Source: an uncultured Verrucomicrobia subdivision 3 bacterium (GTDB lineage: Bacteria; Verrucomicrobiota; Verrucomicrobiia; Limisphaerales; UBA11358). From it: a DNA stretch of 55,578 bases. The notes under the pieces were generated by a model that did no database searches, was not told the DNA's origin, and saw only the letters and a list, made by a program, of their open reading frames with translations. Shown here piece by piece: positions 36,828-44,272 of the stretch. The stretch lies in the NCBI GenBank assembly GCA_903911825.1, contig CAIWFB010000102.1, positions 1 to 55,578 of the forward strand, written 5' to 3'. The position numbers and the translations under genes are program-made. Numbering within the stretch: the stretch's first letter is position 1; each line of letters opens with the position of its first letter.

Positions 36828-38165
36828 TCAATGCCCCGCACCGCCAGTCGCCGCAGCCTTTTCGCCAGTAGTGCGCTTGAAGCTCACCACCAGCAGCGTC
36901 AGCAACGCCGCCAAACCCATACTCGCGCCGCCTAGCACCAAGGCATTCACCGGTTCGTTGTGCAGGTAATGTTTGAGGATGAATCCGAGCAGACTGGACG
37001 CCGCAATCTGCGGCAACACGATGAACAGATTAAACATGCCCATCATCACGCCTACTTTTTCTTTGGGCAACGCCGGGGACAGCATTGCGTAAGGCATAGA
37101 CAAAATGCTCGCCCACGCCACGCCCACGGCGGTCATGGCGAAAAGCAGATGATGCTTGTCGGTCGCGAGCGCTACAGAAGCCAAACCTACCGCGCCAACC
37201 GCGAGGCAAAGAACGTGCATGAGTTTCGGGCCGGTATATTTCGTGCCCCACAGCAGCACGAAGGAAAATAGAAAACACACGGCGTTATACGCGGCGAAAC
37301 AAAAGCCGGACCACGCGCCCGCCGCTTCCATTTCCGGCGTGTCTTTTACGGCGTGGAAAATATTTTTGGCGACGGCGGGTGAAAAATAAACCCACATCGC
37401 AAACATCCCGATCCAGGTAAAGAATTGCACCAGGCCCAATTCCCACATGCGGCGCGGCAACTGAAAGAGCAGCGCAAAAATATCCCCGAGGCCCAGCGTC
37501 CAATCAAATTTCCGCGCGCGAATGTCTTTTAGCTCCGCAGCGCTCGGCGGATATTCCTTCGTCTTATAAACTGTCCACAGCACCGCGCCGAGAAACGCCA
37601 CCGCGCCGATGTAGAAGGAGATCCGCACGGATTGCGGGATGTGGCTGGCCTTGGGGTCGGTGACGACGCCAAACCAATTCGTCAGCATCCACGGCAACGC
37701 GGAGGCCACCGTTCCGCCGAGGCCGATGAAGAGCGATTGGATCGCGAAGCCTTGGGAGTTTTGTTCTTCCGGCAAATTATCCGCCACGAGCGCGCGAAAG
37801 GGTTGCATGCTGGCATTGATGGTGCCGTCCAACACCCAAAGCAAACCGGCGGCCATCCAGACGGAGGGGCAATTCGGCATGAGCACCAGCGCGAGCGACG
37901 CCAGCAGTGCGCCGCCGAGAATGAATGGCCGACGCCGACCCAGTCGCGTCCAGCAACGGTCGCTCGCCTGCCCGATGAGCGGTTGGATGATGACGCCGGT
38001 GACGGGTGCCGCGAGCCAAAGCATCGCGAGTGAATCCGCATTCGCGCCCAGATAACTGTAGATGGAGCTCATGTTGGCCATCTGCAGGCCCCAGCCAAAC
38101 TGGATGCCGAGAAAGCCGAAGCTCATGTTCCAGATTTGCCAAAAAGAGAGACGCGGTTTTTGCAT
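36828..38165 (-). CDS. MFS sugar transporter (SLC45/GPH-like, probably maltose or maltodextrin)
   Basis: About 445 residues from the ATG at 38165 (MQKPRLSFWQIWNMSFGFLGIQFGWG); an in-frame start at 38219 would add 18 residues overlapping the operator. About twelve membrane segments are visible. The first loop has QPLIGQASDRCWTRLGRRRPFILGGA, the RxGRRRPF motif typical of SLC45 sucrose/maltose carriers and related glycoside:cation symporters. It would import disaccharides or short maltodextrins across the inner membrane to MalQ. A 14-bp operator copy lies 49 bases upstream (38215-38228), tying it to the amylase genes. Confidence 0.9.
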   Translation of the reverse strand: MQKPRLSFWQIWNMSFGFLGIQFGWGLQMANMSSIYSYLGANADSLAMLWLAAPVTGVIIQPLIGQASDRCWTRLGRRRPFILGGALLASLALVLMPNCPSVWMAAGLLWVLDGTINASMQPFRALVADNLPEEQNSQGFAIQSLFIGLGGTVASALPWMLTNWFGVVTDPKASHIPQSVRISFYIGAVAFLGAVLWTVYKTKEYPPSAAELKDIRARKFDWTLGLGDIFALLFQLPRRMWELGLVQFFTWIGMFAMWVYFSPAVAKNIFHAVKDTPEMEAAGAWSGFCFAAYNAVCFLFSFVLLWGTKYTGPKLMHVLCLAVGAVGLASVALATDKHHLLFAMTAVGVAWASILSMPYAMLSPALPKEKVGVMMGMFNLFIVLPQIAASSLLGFILKHYLHNEPVNALVLGGASMGLAALLTLLVVSFKRTTGEKAAATGGAGH

Positions 38166-38214
38166 GGGATTGAGTGTGGCGAGAGTGTGCGTCGCCCTCT
38201 GTTCGGAAGCAACC

Positions 38215-38228
38215 CGCACGATGATGCG
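38215..38228. promoter_or_regulatory. Starch-regulon operator copy 6 (sugar transporter)
   Basis: CGCACGATGATGCG, 11 of 14 to consensus, with both CGCA and TGCG half-sites kept at six-base spacing. It lies 49 bases before the transporter start. Confidence 0.65.
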
Positions 38229-38324
38229 AGAGGAAAATGTTTAGCTGATAGGCGCACCGATCATTTTCACTAAAAACCGCGCTGGACGGGAATCCTCCGG
38301 CAAAATACAGTCGCAGCCGTCTGC

Positions 38325-38804
38325 ATGAATAAACGCGCCATCCTCAAGAAAATTACTGCCAAGCTGGTGGCAGAACTCGAAGTCTATCATCGCGCCGCGC
38401 AATTCTCCCGCACGGAAGCCACGCACGAATCCAACAAGGCCGAGAACAAATATGACACGCGCGGCCTCGAAGCCTCTTACCTCGCGCGCGGCCAATCCAT
38501 GCAAGCGGCGGAACTCGAAGCCGCCCTCGTGGAATTCGAGAAGCTCGGCCTGCGAAAGTTCACAGCGGATGACGCCATTGCTGTGGGCGCTTTGGTGGCA
38601 GTGGAAGTCGGCGGCGAAACGAATATCTATTTCCTCGGCCCGCGCGCAGGCGGCACCGAGATTGAACACGACAAAAAGGAAATTCTCGTCATCACCCCGC
38701 CTTCGCCGCTCGGCGAACAGCTCACAGGCAAACGGCAAGGCGAGAAATTGCAACTCAACTTCGGCGGCAGCAAACAGACGGCGAAGATTGTAAGCGTGGA
38801 GTGA
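38325..38804 (+). CDS. GreA/GreB-like transcription factor
   Basis: 159 residues. The N-terminal half is a charged, Ala/Glu-rich coiled coil (residues 1-75) and the C-terminal half carries the FKBP-like fold of GreA/GreB (ITPPSPLGEQLTGKRQGEKLQL, where SPLG..L.GK..G is the family hallmark). Gre factors enter the RNA polymerase secondary channel and stimulate cleavage of backtracked RNA; others of this shape (Rnk, regulators) bind the polymerase without cleavage. The two acidic tip residues of GreA cannot be placed with confidence here. It is a single gene with its promoter in the gap shared with the sugar transporter. Confidence 0.85.
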   Translation: MNKRAILKKITAKLVAELEVYHRAAQFSRTEATHESNKAENKYDTRGLEASYLARGQSMQAAELEAALVEFEKLGLRKFTADDAIAVGALVAVEVGGETNIYFLGPRAGGTEIEHDKKEILVITPPSPLGEQLTGKRQGEKLQLNFGGSKQTAKIVSVE

Positions 38805-38815
38805 AGCCCCGCGCG

Positions 38816-39107
38816 GCGGCAGCCCATTTTGGTCTTCCGGCAAGGTGGTTTTGCACTCCGGCAGGCCATTTTCCCATCCGGCAGCCCAACTTTGCTTGCC
38901 CACCCAGTAACTTTGGCGTCCGGCAGCCGCACTTTCGCCTCCGGCAGGCTAACTTTATGTTCCGGCAGCCCAACTCGCCAGTCCGGCAGGCTAACTTTGA
39001 CTTCCGGCAGCCCATTTTACTCTCCGGCAGGCAAAGAGTTGTTTCCCGCCGCCCATTTACTCCGCCCGGCAGCTTAAATTTCCAGACTGGCAGGGCAATC
39101 GTGGCGC
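38816..39107. repeat. Array B: phased ~21-bp imperfect tandem repeat
   Basis: Fourteen units beginning CCGGCAG(C/G)C, usually followed by (C/T)AACTTT and about four variable bases and T. Unit starts are 38816, 38837, 38858, 38878, 38899, 38920, 38941, 38962, 38983, 39004, 39024, 39045, 39066 and 39087. Spacing is 21 bp except for two 20-bp units (38858 and 39004) that carry CATTTT in place of AACTTT. The array fills the gap between the converging GreA/B-like and LamG genes, so it holds no promoter for either. The two 20-bp units shift the reading frame, which argues against a protein-coding repeat. Confidence 0.85.
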
Positions 39108-39131
39108 CACGGCGGGGCGATCCGGCGACCG

Positions 39132-41396
39132 CTATTGTTTTTGGTAGCCTTGTTTTACGAGGACTTTGATCTGGGCATTCAACACATCGGTCACGGTCTG
39201 ACCGCTGTCGTTGGCGGTTTGGGTATTGGGGATGGCAAAGGTATGGGTCGAAGTCGCCTCGCGTAAGATCAGGTTGCCGGTTTGAGAATCGGGATAGACG
39301 TGGGTGTCGCTCCCGGTGAAGGTGGTGGGGAAAGAAAATTTCCGTTTGTTGGCGATGACGAGGGGCGTGTTCAATCCGCGATGCAGATAAGCCCAGAGAT
39401 GCGGGAAACCGCTGTCATCAATCCCGTCGCCCGCGCGGCCGAGCACGGTGTAAGTGTGGTTGAGGCTGCCGGGAATGGTGACCCATAGGAAATCGCTGAA
39501 CGGGCCGACCCAGTATTGTTTTTTGCCATTGAGCGTGGTCCAGCCGATGAAGGCGCCATTGGTGTTGGCGGGCGTGAGGAATAGTTGGCCGGAATATTTG
39601 TAGTTCAGCTCTTGGCCGAGCGTGGTGTATTTTTCGCTGCCGACATAATTATAGATCAGGAGATCTTGGGCCGTAACGGTGACCACCGCGCCGGAACTGG
39701 TGAGCACTCCCGTCGGCGTGGTGACGACGACGGAATAAGTTCCAGCCTGATATGCGTGCAGATTGTTCAAGCTCAGCGTGGCATTGGTCGCCCCGGAAAT
39801 ATTGGTGCCGTTGAAACGCCATTGATAGGTGAACGGCCCGACGCCCCCCAGACCGACCGTTAGATTCAAGTCCGAACCCGCCACCGTCGTCTGACTTTCG
39901 GGGGATTGGGTAATGACGGCGGAATCACATTTGCCCGCGCTACCGGCTTGGTAGATGGCTCGAATATCGGTCGGCGACAAGGCGCGATTGTAAACCGCCG
40001 GTTCATCCAGCAGGCCAGCGTAACTGCCCTCTTCACCGCTCGGCGCGGGCCGACGGCCTAAATACAAAGCATAGCTGGTCAGCGGCGTGAAACTGCCCAA
40101 GTTTTGTTGGCTGACAATTTCGCCGTTACAATAGATGGTCGCCACACCCGAACTTTTATCGTAAGTCAACGCCACGTGCTGGAATACATTGGAAGCCACC
40201 ACGCCACCCGCCGAACCGAGTTGATGCCAGCCGCCAAAACTATCCACAACGTTCGCGTATAATTGTCCCGGCCCCGGCGTGCCGCTGGAAGGTTGCCCCG
40301 GCGCGATGTGAAAATGCACGCCCCACCAATTGGAATCATTCCACTCGAACAACGGATGTGCTTGCGTCACGTCAGTCGGGTTGATCCAAGCTTCGAGCGT
40401 GAAGCCGCTCCCGCTGCCGACATTCAAGCTCGCACTTGCCGGCACCATCACTGCGGAATCCGCCTGCTCAAAATTGAAGGCTTGGCCCACTTCACCCGCC
40501 GCATAACTCACGCCGCCCAGCGTCACGCCATTGTTGGTGCCCACGGCATCGGTCGCATTTCCTTCCGCCGGCCACCAAGCTACCAAGCCGGCTGCCGGCG
40601 CGACGCAGTTCTGGCCACATTTGCCGGCGCTGCTCGCGTTGTAGATGGCGGCAATTTCATTCGCAGAAAGGGCGCGACTGTAAATCGAAACCTCATCAAT
40701 GACCCCGCCAAACATGCTCAGGTAAGGCGCCCAAGTGCCCGAGGTGCCGAGGTAAACCGGCGTCGAATCATAGTCCAAAGCGAATCCCGGCGTAGCCGAA
40801 GCCTCCGCCACACCATTGACGTAAAGGATTGATTGGTTGCCGTCGTAAGTCGCCGCCACGTGATACCAAACGCCGCGTTGCACGATGGTCTGGGAATTGA
40901 TGGGCACCTGATTGCCCGATCGGGAGACGCAAAATTGGAAACGGTCGGTGTAAGTTCCGTCCCCATTATCAACGCTGTATTTCAAGAGACTGTAACCTTC
41001 AAACCACGCGGACCAGGTATTTTTTTTGAACACGATCTGCTCGCCACCATTATGGTTCGTCAGATTGGGATCGAGCCACACCCACGCCTCGACGGTGATA
41101 TTCGCCGGCTTCAGCGCGGCGGAATCGGGGATCTGCACATAACTATTTGTGCCATCGAAGCGAAAGCCCTGACTGACTTTACCGTTTGCGAAAGTCGCGC
41201 CCGCCACCAGCGCACCAGCGTTACCGCCAGCAACATCATCGGCGTTCCCGTTCCCCGGCCACCAACCCACTAGACCTGCCGGCGGCGTGACGCAATCCGG
41301 CACGCTCGTCAGTGGTTGCACCACTCCGGCCACCAGAGCGGGCAAAAATTGAATCAACGTCAAACAGCCCAAACCCCAAATCAGTGCGCGTTTCAT
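39132..41396 (-). CDS. Secreted LamG-domain protein with an Ig module and a novel C-terminal domain
   Basis: 754 residues from the ATG at 41396 (signal peptide MKRALIWGLGCLTLIQFLPALVAG). Two concanavalin-A-like LamG_3 domains lie at about 40-260 and 270-490, each opening with the GLVGWWPGNGNA / GLVAWWPAEGNA motif and closing with LSANEIAAIY / LSPTDIRAIY. An Ig-like domain follows (about 495-580; TYQWRFNGTNISG). The last 170 residues (YNYVGSEKYTTLGQELNYKYSGQLFL...) form a domain I do not recognise, with several Tyr and Trp and no catalytic signature. Probably a surface carbohydrate-binding or adhesive protein. Array B begins just past its stop. Confidence 0.88.
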   Translation of the reverse strand: MKRALIWGLGCLTLIQFLPALVAGVVQPLTSVPDCVTPPAGLVGWWPGNGNADDVAGGNAGALVAGATFANGKVSQGFRFDGTNSYVQIPDSAALKPANITVEAWVWLDPNLTNHNGGEQIVFKKNTWSAWFEGYSLLKYSVDNGDGTYTDRFQFCVSRSGNQVPINSQTIVQRGVWYHVAATYDGNQSILYVNGVAEASATPGFALDYDSTPVYLGTSGTWAPYLSMFGGVIDEVSIYSRALSANEIAAIYNASSAGKCGQNCVAPAAGLVAWWPAEGNATDAVGTNNGVTLGGVSYAAGEVGQAFNFEQADSAVMVPASASLNVGSGSGFTLEAWINPTDVTQAHPLFEWNDSNWWGVHFHIAPGQPSSGTPGPGQLYANVVDSFGGWHQLGSAGGVVASNVFQHVALTYDKSSGVATIYCNGEIVSQQNLGSFTPLTSYALYLGRRPAPSGEEGSYAGLLDEPAVYNRALSPTDIRAIYQAGSAGKCDSAVITQSPESQTTVAGSDLNLTVGLGGVGPFTYQWRFNGTNISGATNATLSLNNLHAYQAGTYSVVVTTPTGVLTSSGAVVTVTAQDLLIYNYVGSEKYTTLGQELNYKYSGQLFLTPANTNGAFIGWTTLNGKKQYWVGPFSDFLWVTIPGSLNHTYTVLGRAGDGIDDSGFPHLWAYLHRGLNTPLVIANKRKFSFPTTFTGSDTHVYPDSQTGNLILREATSTHTFAIPNTQTANDSGQTVTDVLNAQIKVLVKQGYQKQ

Positions 41397-41494
41397 AATG
41401 GCATTTGTAAACTTCCGGCCAGCAAAAGCAACGAACTTTACCGACAAATAACTCCGCCCTTCACTCCGGGGCTCGGACCTCAGCGTAAAAATAA

Positions 41495-41524
41495 AACGGG
41501 CGACCCAATTGAGGGTCGCCCGTT
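41495..41524 (-). terminator. Terminator after the rhodanese gene
   Basis: A 12-bp perfect stem (AACGGGCGACCC / GGGTCGCCCGTT) with loop AATTGA. On the minus strand a T-rich tail follows. It lies 24 bases past the rhodanese stop. Confidence 0.9.
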
Positions 41525-41547
41525 GGAGACTTTAGCGGAGGGCCGAA

Positions 41548-41934
41548 TTATTTACCGGGTTCCGTCGGCAATTTCGCCGCATTCCAGCCATCAATTCCGG
41601 CGGACATATGTTGGACATTCGTGTAGCCCAATTTTTTGGCCGCCTTGGCCGCTTGCAGATAGGCCGGGCAGTTGGGGTTGCCGCAATAGGCGATGACCAG
41701 CGCGTTTTTATCCGCCGGCAACTTCGCCGCCAGATCCGCTTTGACAGCACCCCAGCTCAACGCGCCCGGCACATGACCGGTCTTGTAAGAATCAGGGCTA
41801 TTGGCATCAATGATCACCGCCGATTTTGCTTCGGCAGCCGACAAGACGTCCTTGGGGCTGATGTCGGCGAATTCGCTGGCGTAAACGGAGGCGGTCATGA
41901 AAGCCGCCGCTAGGAGAGCAATGTATTTCTTCAT
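41548..41934 (-). CDS. Exported rhodanese-like protein
   Basis: 128 residues with a signal peptide (1-20, ending VYAS). A single rhodanese domain follows, with VIIDANSPDSYKTGHVPGA and the active-site loop YCGNPNC, catalytic C84. Such small periplasmic rhodaneses carry a persulfide sulfur or bind metals; the true substrate is unknown. It stands alone between its terminator and a 1.2-kb non-coding repeat region, which must contain its promoter. Confidence 0.93.
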   Translation of the reverse strand: MKKYIALLAAAFMTASVYASEFADISPKDVLSAAEAKSAVIIDANSPDSYKTGHVPGALSWGAVKADLAAKLPADKNALVIAYCGNPNCPAYLQAAKAAKKLGYTNVQHMSAGIDGWNAAKLPTEPGK

Positions 41935-42122
41935 AGTGGATGTTTATTTTGGTTTAGTTGGTTTGGTTAGCCATCAATTCAGACCAAAACCGCCCCTCGC
42001 CGTTCAAACTTAATGGCGCGGGCCAAAGGGGTGACCTCGTTTCCCGAGGTTTGCCGGTCAAGCTTCCCATGTCAGGGAACGCTTTCTCAAACTGAGGCTA
42101 AAGGGTGTAATCCCATATGAAG
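41935..42122. other. Upstream region of the rhodanese gene
   Basis: About 190 bases with the likely rhodanese promoter; no clear site was seen. A degenerate repeat unit (AAAGGGTGTAATCCC, 42100-42114) precedes Array C at 23-base rather than 21-base spacing. Confidence 0.45.
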
Positions 42123-42437
42123 TTTGGGTGAACCCCCAATGCTTTTGGGTCTACCCAAACGCTCAAAGGGTAGACCCAAAGCCAAAAAAGGTAGACCCGC
42201 CAGCCTAAGCGGAGAACTCGCCGTGTCTCCGGGTGAACCCAAAGGTTCCAGAGGTAGACCTCCAGGCCTTTTGGGTATAACCAAAAGCTTGAAGGGTAGA
42301 CTCAAAGGTCCTGCGGGTAGACCCCAAGCCTTGGGAGGTCCACCCAAAGCTCCAATGTGTAGACCAAAAATCATTTTGGGTGAACCCAAAGACCTTTTGG
42401 GACGTCCCCAAGAGGTTTTGGGAGCACAAAACCCCAT
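42123..42437. repeat. Array C: 21-bp phased palindromic tandem repeat, 15 units
   Basis: Fifteen consecutive units start every 21 bases from 42123 to 42417 with no insertion or deletion, although sequence identity between units is only moderate. The core of each good unit is the palindrome TTTGGGTNNACCCAAA, followed by about five variable bases; see 42123, 42144, 42165, 42228 and 42375. Conceptual translation on the plus strand gives seven-residue repeats such as LGRPKGL starting at a TTG, but start and context do not support a real gene. Confidence 0.9.
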
Positions 42438-42627
42438 CAAAAGTCGAACAAAAGAGGGTTTTTGGCTAAAAACCAGTGAAAACGGTGCCCCGCCCCATTC
42501 AGACCGCAAACCTCGGACTAACGCATGGAACTTGGTTGGCTTGGGGGATGTCCTAAGCCCGCCGCAGGTTGCAAACCTGGGCGAACAAGTTGAATGCCGT
42601 GGGGATTGGGAGCGGTAAACAAATCAC

Positions 42628-42703
42628 AACCGCGAAATACGCCAAATACGCGAAAGGAAATTACATTTTGGAATTTATCGAGTATTTCGCGTGGTTCGCG
42701 GTT
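42628..42703. repeat. Inverted repeat built on AACCGCGAAATACGC
   Basis: The left arm (42628-42655) and right arm (42682-42703, GTATTTCGCGTGGTTCGCGGTT in sense, the reverse complement of the left type) face each other across 26 AT-rich bases. The left arm has an internal direct repeat (AAATACGC). It looks like an extragenic repeat of the sort found in many environmental bacteria. Confidence 0.7.
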
Positions 42704-42723
42704 CAATCGGTCTCTCACCGCGA

Positions 42724-43144
42724 GCGCCAGAGGCGCGGCATAGTTGTAGAACACCAATTCACAAAATGAAAAAGCCCCGTCAGGGGCGGCATGGGCGGAA
42801 GATGTCGCTCCTGACGGAGCTGGAAATTCTTGGCGCTGGGTTTCTACAAAGATGGCGCGCCTACGGCGCTGCGGATATCCCGAAGGGATTACGTCATTCA
42901 GCCCAGCGTTGACGTGACGCAGGAACGGCTACGCTGGGTAACGGCGCACAATGTTTATCAACTCTGACGGAGTTGTAGCAAACCGCAGCGGGAAGGTGAT
43001 GCAACCCCGTTGGGGTTGAGGATTTTTTGGACGACCTGCCACGCCGAAGTCAGACGAAGGCGGGTGACCCAGAGTAGTCGTTCCTCGCCCGTCCGGCTCG
43101 GACCGCCAACCCTGAGCTGAGGGATGGAATCCCGTTGGGATTCC
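42724..43144. repeat. Train of nine short hairpins
   Basis: Nine perfect or near-perfect short hairpins occur in 420 bases: 42724-42736 (GCGCC/GGCGC), 42774-42787 (GCCCC/GGGGC), 42807-42820 (GCTCC/GGAGC), 42857-42869 (GCGCC/GGCGC), 42877-42889 (ATCCC/GGGAT), 42902-42938 (CCCAGCGT/ACGCTGGG), 42960-42974 (AACTC/GAGTT), 43002-43018 (CAACCCC/GGGGTTG) and 43126-43144 (GGAATCCC/GGGATTCC). Loops are short and repeatedly GTCA, TGAC, GTT or TAC. Two hairpins are followed by GGCAT. No gene fits the stretch 42438-43160. A tenth hairpin (CAGGTT/AACCTG) lies at 42565-42579. Confidence 0.85.
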
Positions 43145-43160
43145 CTGTGACCAAATAATT

Positions 43161-44258
43161 TTAATTCTTGAATCCTTTTTTACGAGTGACTGGGGAATTA
43201 TTTTGCCGAATTGTGACCATCCAATTTTCACGAGGCTGAAATGGCACGCGCTGTGATGAAACAACCATAAGTTTCCCCATGCCTGTAAAAAGCGAATCAG
43301 AATCTATCAAAACTGGAGTTGAAGCATCTGAAGTTAGCTCCGGAAAAAGATCAATTACCTTGTCTATGACCTCAGCTGAGCTATTTGCCAAAGTGGCGCT
43401 TTGGGACGCGGCCATAATTGCTCCCTTTGCCCAAGGTCTTCTTTTTGCAATGAAGGCGGTCAATTTGCGAAGGTCTCTTTTGATTGCTCGGGTATTGGAT
43501 TGTAATCCAAAAAATCTTCTTAACCGTGAAGCATCGAGCAAATATGCGTCATCAAGAATTTCATCCAAGCGTTCGCTCAATGATTGACCTATGGTCGGCA
43601 AACAACGAAAGCCAGGGATATCGCTAGCTTCGGTATAAAGCGCAAAAATTCCTCGAACTATTGCTAATCGAGTTCGACTCTCTGCTCGCAACACAGATTC
43701 CCTATTCAAAGAATCTATATCAGAAAGTGTCCGCGAAGGAGCAATTGGAACTTCCGAATGACCGCGTGTTGCGAGCAAAAGCAAATATAAATCCCACGCG
43801 ATTCTGTTTAGTGGGGTGCTACCCCCACGTTCCGTTATCTCTTTAGAGAAGGCCTTTTTTAGGTCCTCGTAAATTGGTTTTAAATACTTCTCTAGAGCTG
43901 TCCAAACTGTGTGGTTCGGGTCAATGAACTTTAGTTTTTTTGCAGCGCTTTCACTCAAACCAGATTTAATTTGGCGAGGAGAAGCCCACATTGCTCGTCC
44001 GTAGGCTGGAATTGATATTGATGACGCACATGCGCAAAGCATGCTTCGAACGTAAAACTCTAAAGGACTTCCCACATCTTCCTTATTGAGGTCTATTGCC
44101 TCTCGATGCTTTTTATCCAGCATCAATCCCTTAATACCGTTTAGATTTAACGCGGGTGATAGGCCATCGTTCTCTGTGTAGCAAATAGTTGGAGCACAAA
44201 GTATGGTATTAAAGCCAAATTTTGTGCTCACAACTTTAATTCCTTTGGTTGTTGGCAA
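43161..44258 (-). CDS. AT-richer orphan gene, unknown function
   Basis: 365 residues and no family recognised. It begins at a TTG (44258) 14 bases after the argG stop, with no clear ribosome site; a GTG ten codons later is an alternative. The protein seems soluble and mostly helical with a basic C-terminal half (RLRRFFGLQSNTRAIKRDLRKLTAFIAKRRPWAKG). No signal peptide, membrane span or catalytic motif is visible. Base and codon use is clearly more AT-rich than all its neighbours, and the hairpin train touches its 3' end, so recent transfer is likely. Mid-protein IAWDLYLLLLATRGHSEVPIAPSR has the feel of defence-island proteins, but I can name no function. Confidence 0.75.
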   Translation of the reverse strand: MPTTKGIKVVSTKFGFNTILCAPTICYTENDGLSPALNLNGIKGLMLDKKHREAIDLNKEDVGSPLEFYVRSMLCACASSISIPAYGRAMWASPRQIKSGLSESAAKKLKFIDPNHTVWTALEKYLKPIYEDLKKAFSKEITERGGSTPLNRIAWDLYLLLLATRGHSEVPIAPSRTLSDIDSLNRESVLRAESRTRLAIVRGIFALYTEASDIPGFRCLPTIGQSLSERLDEILDDAYLLDASRLRRFFGLQSNTRAIKRDLRKLTAFIAKRRPWAKGAIMAASQSATLANSSAEVIDKVIDLFPELTSDASTPVLIDSDSLFTGMGKLMVVSSQRVPFQPRENWMVTIRQNNSPVTRKKGFKN

Positions 44259-44272
44259 TATCGCCCGTCACA

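Noticed and set aside
42123-42437. CRISPR array
   Set aside because: Units are imperfect, 21 bp long and contiguous, without spacers of constant length, and no cas gene is near.
42124-42618. 164-codon frame over Array C with heptapeptide repeats
   Set aside because: It starts at a TTG without a ribosome site, the opposite strand is also open because the unit length is a multiple of three, and the part past the array is unrelated. It is kept only as an alternative in the findings.
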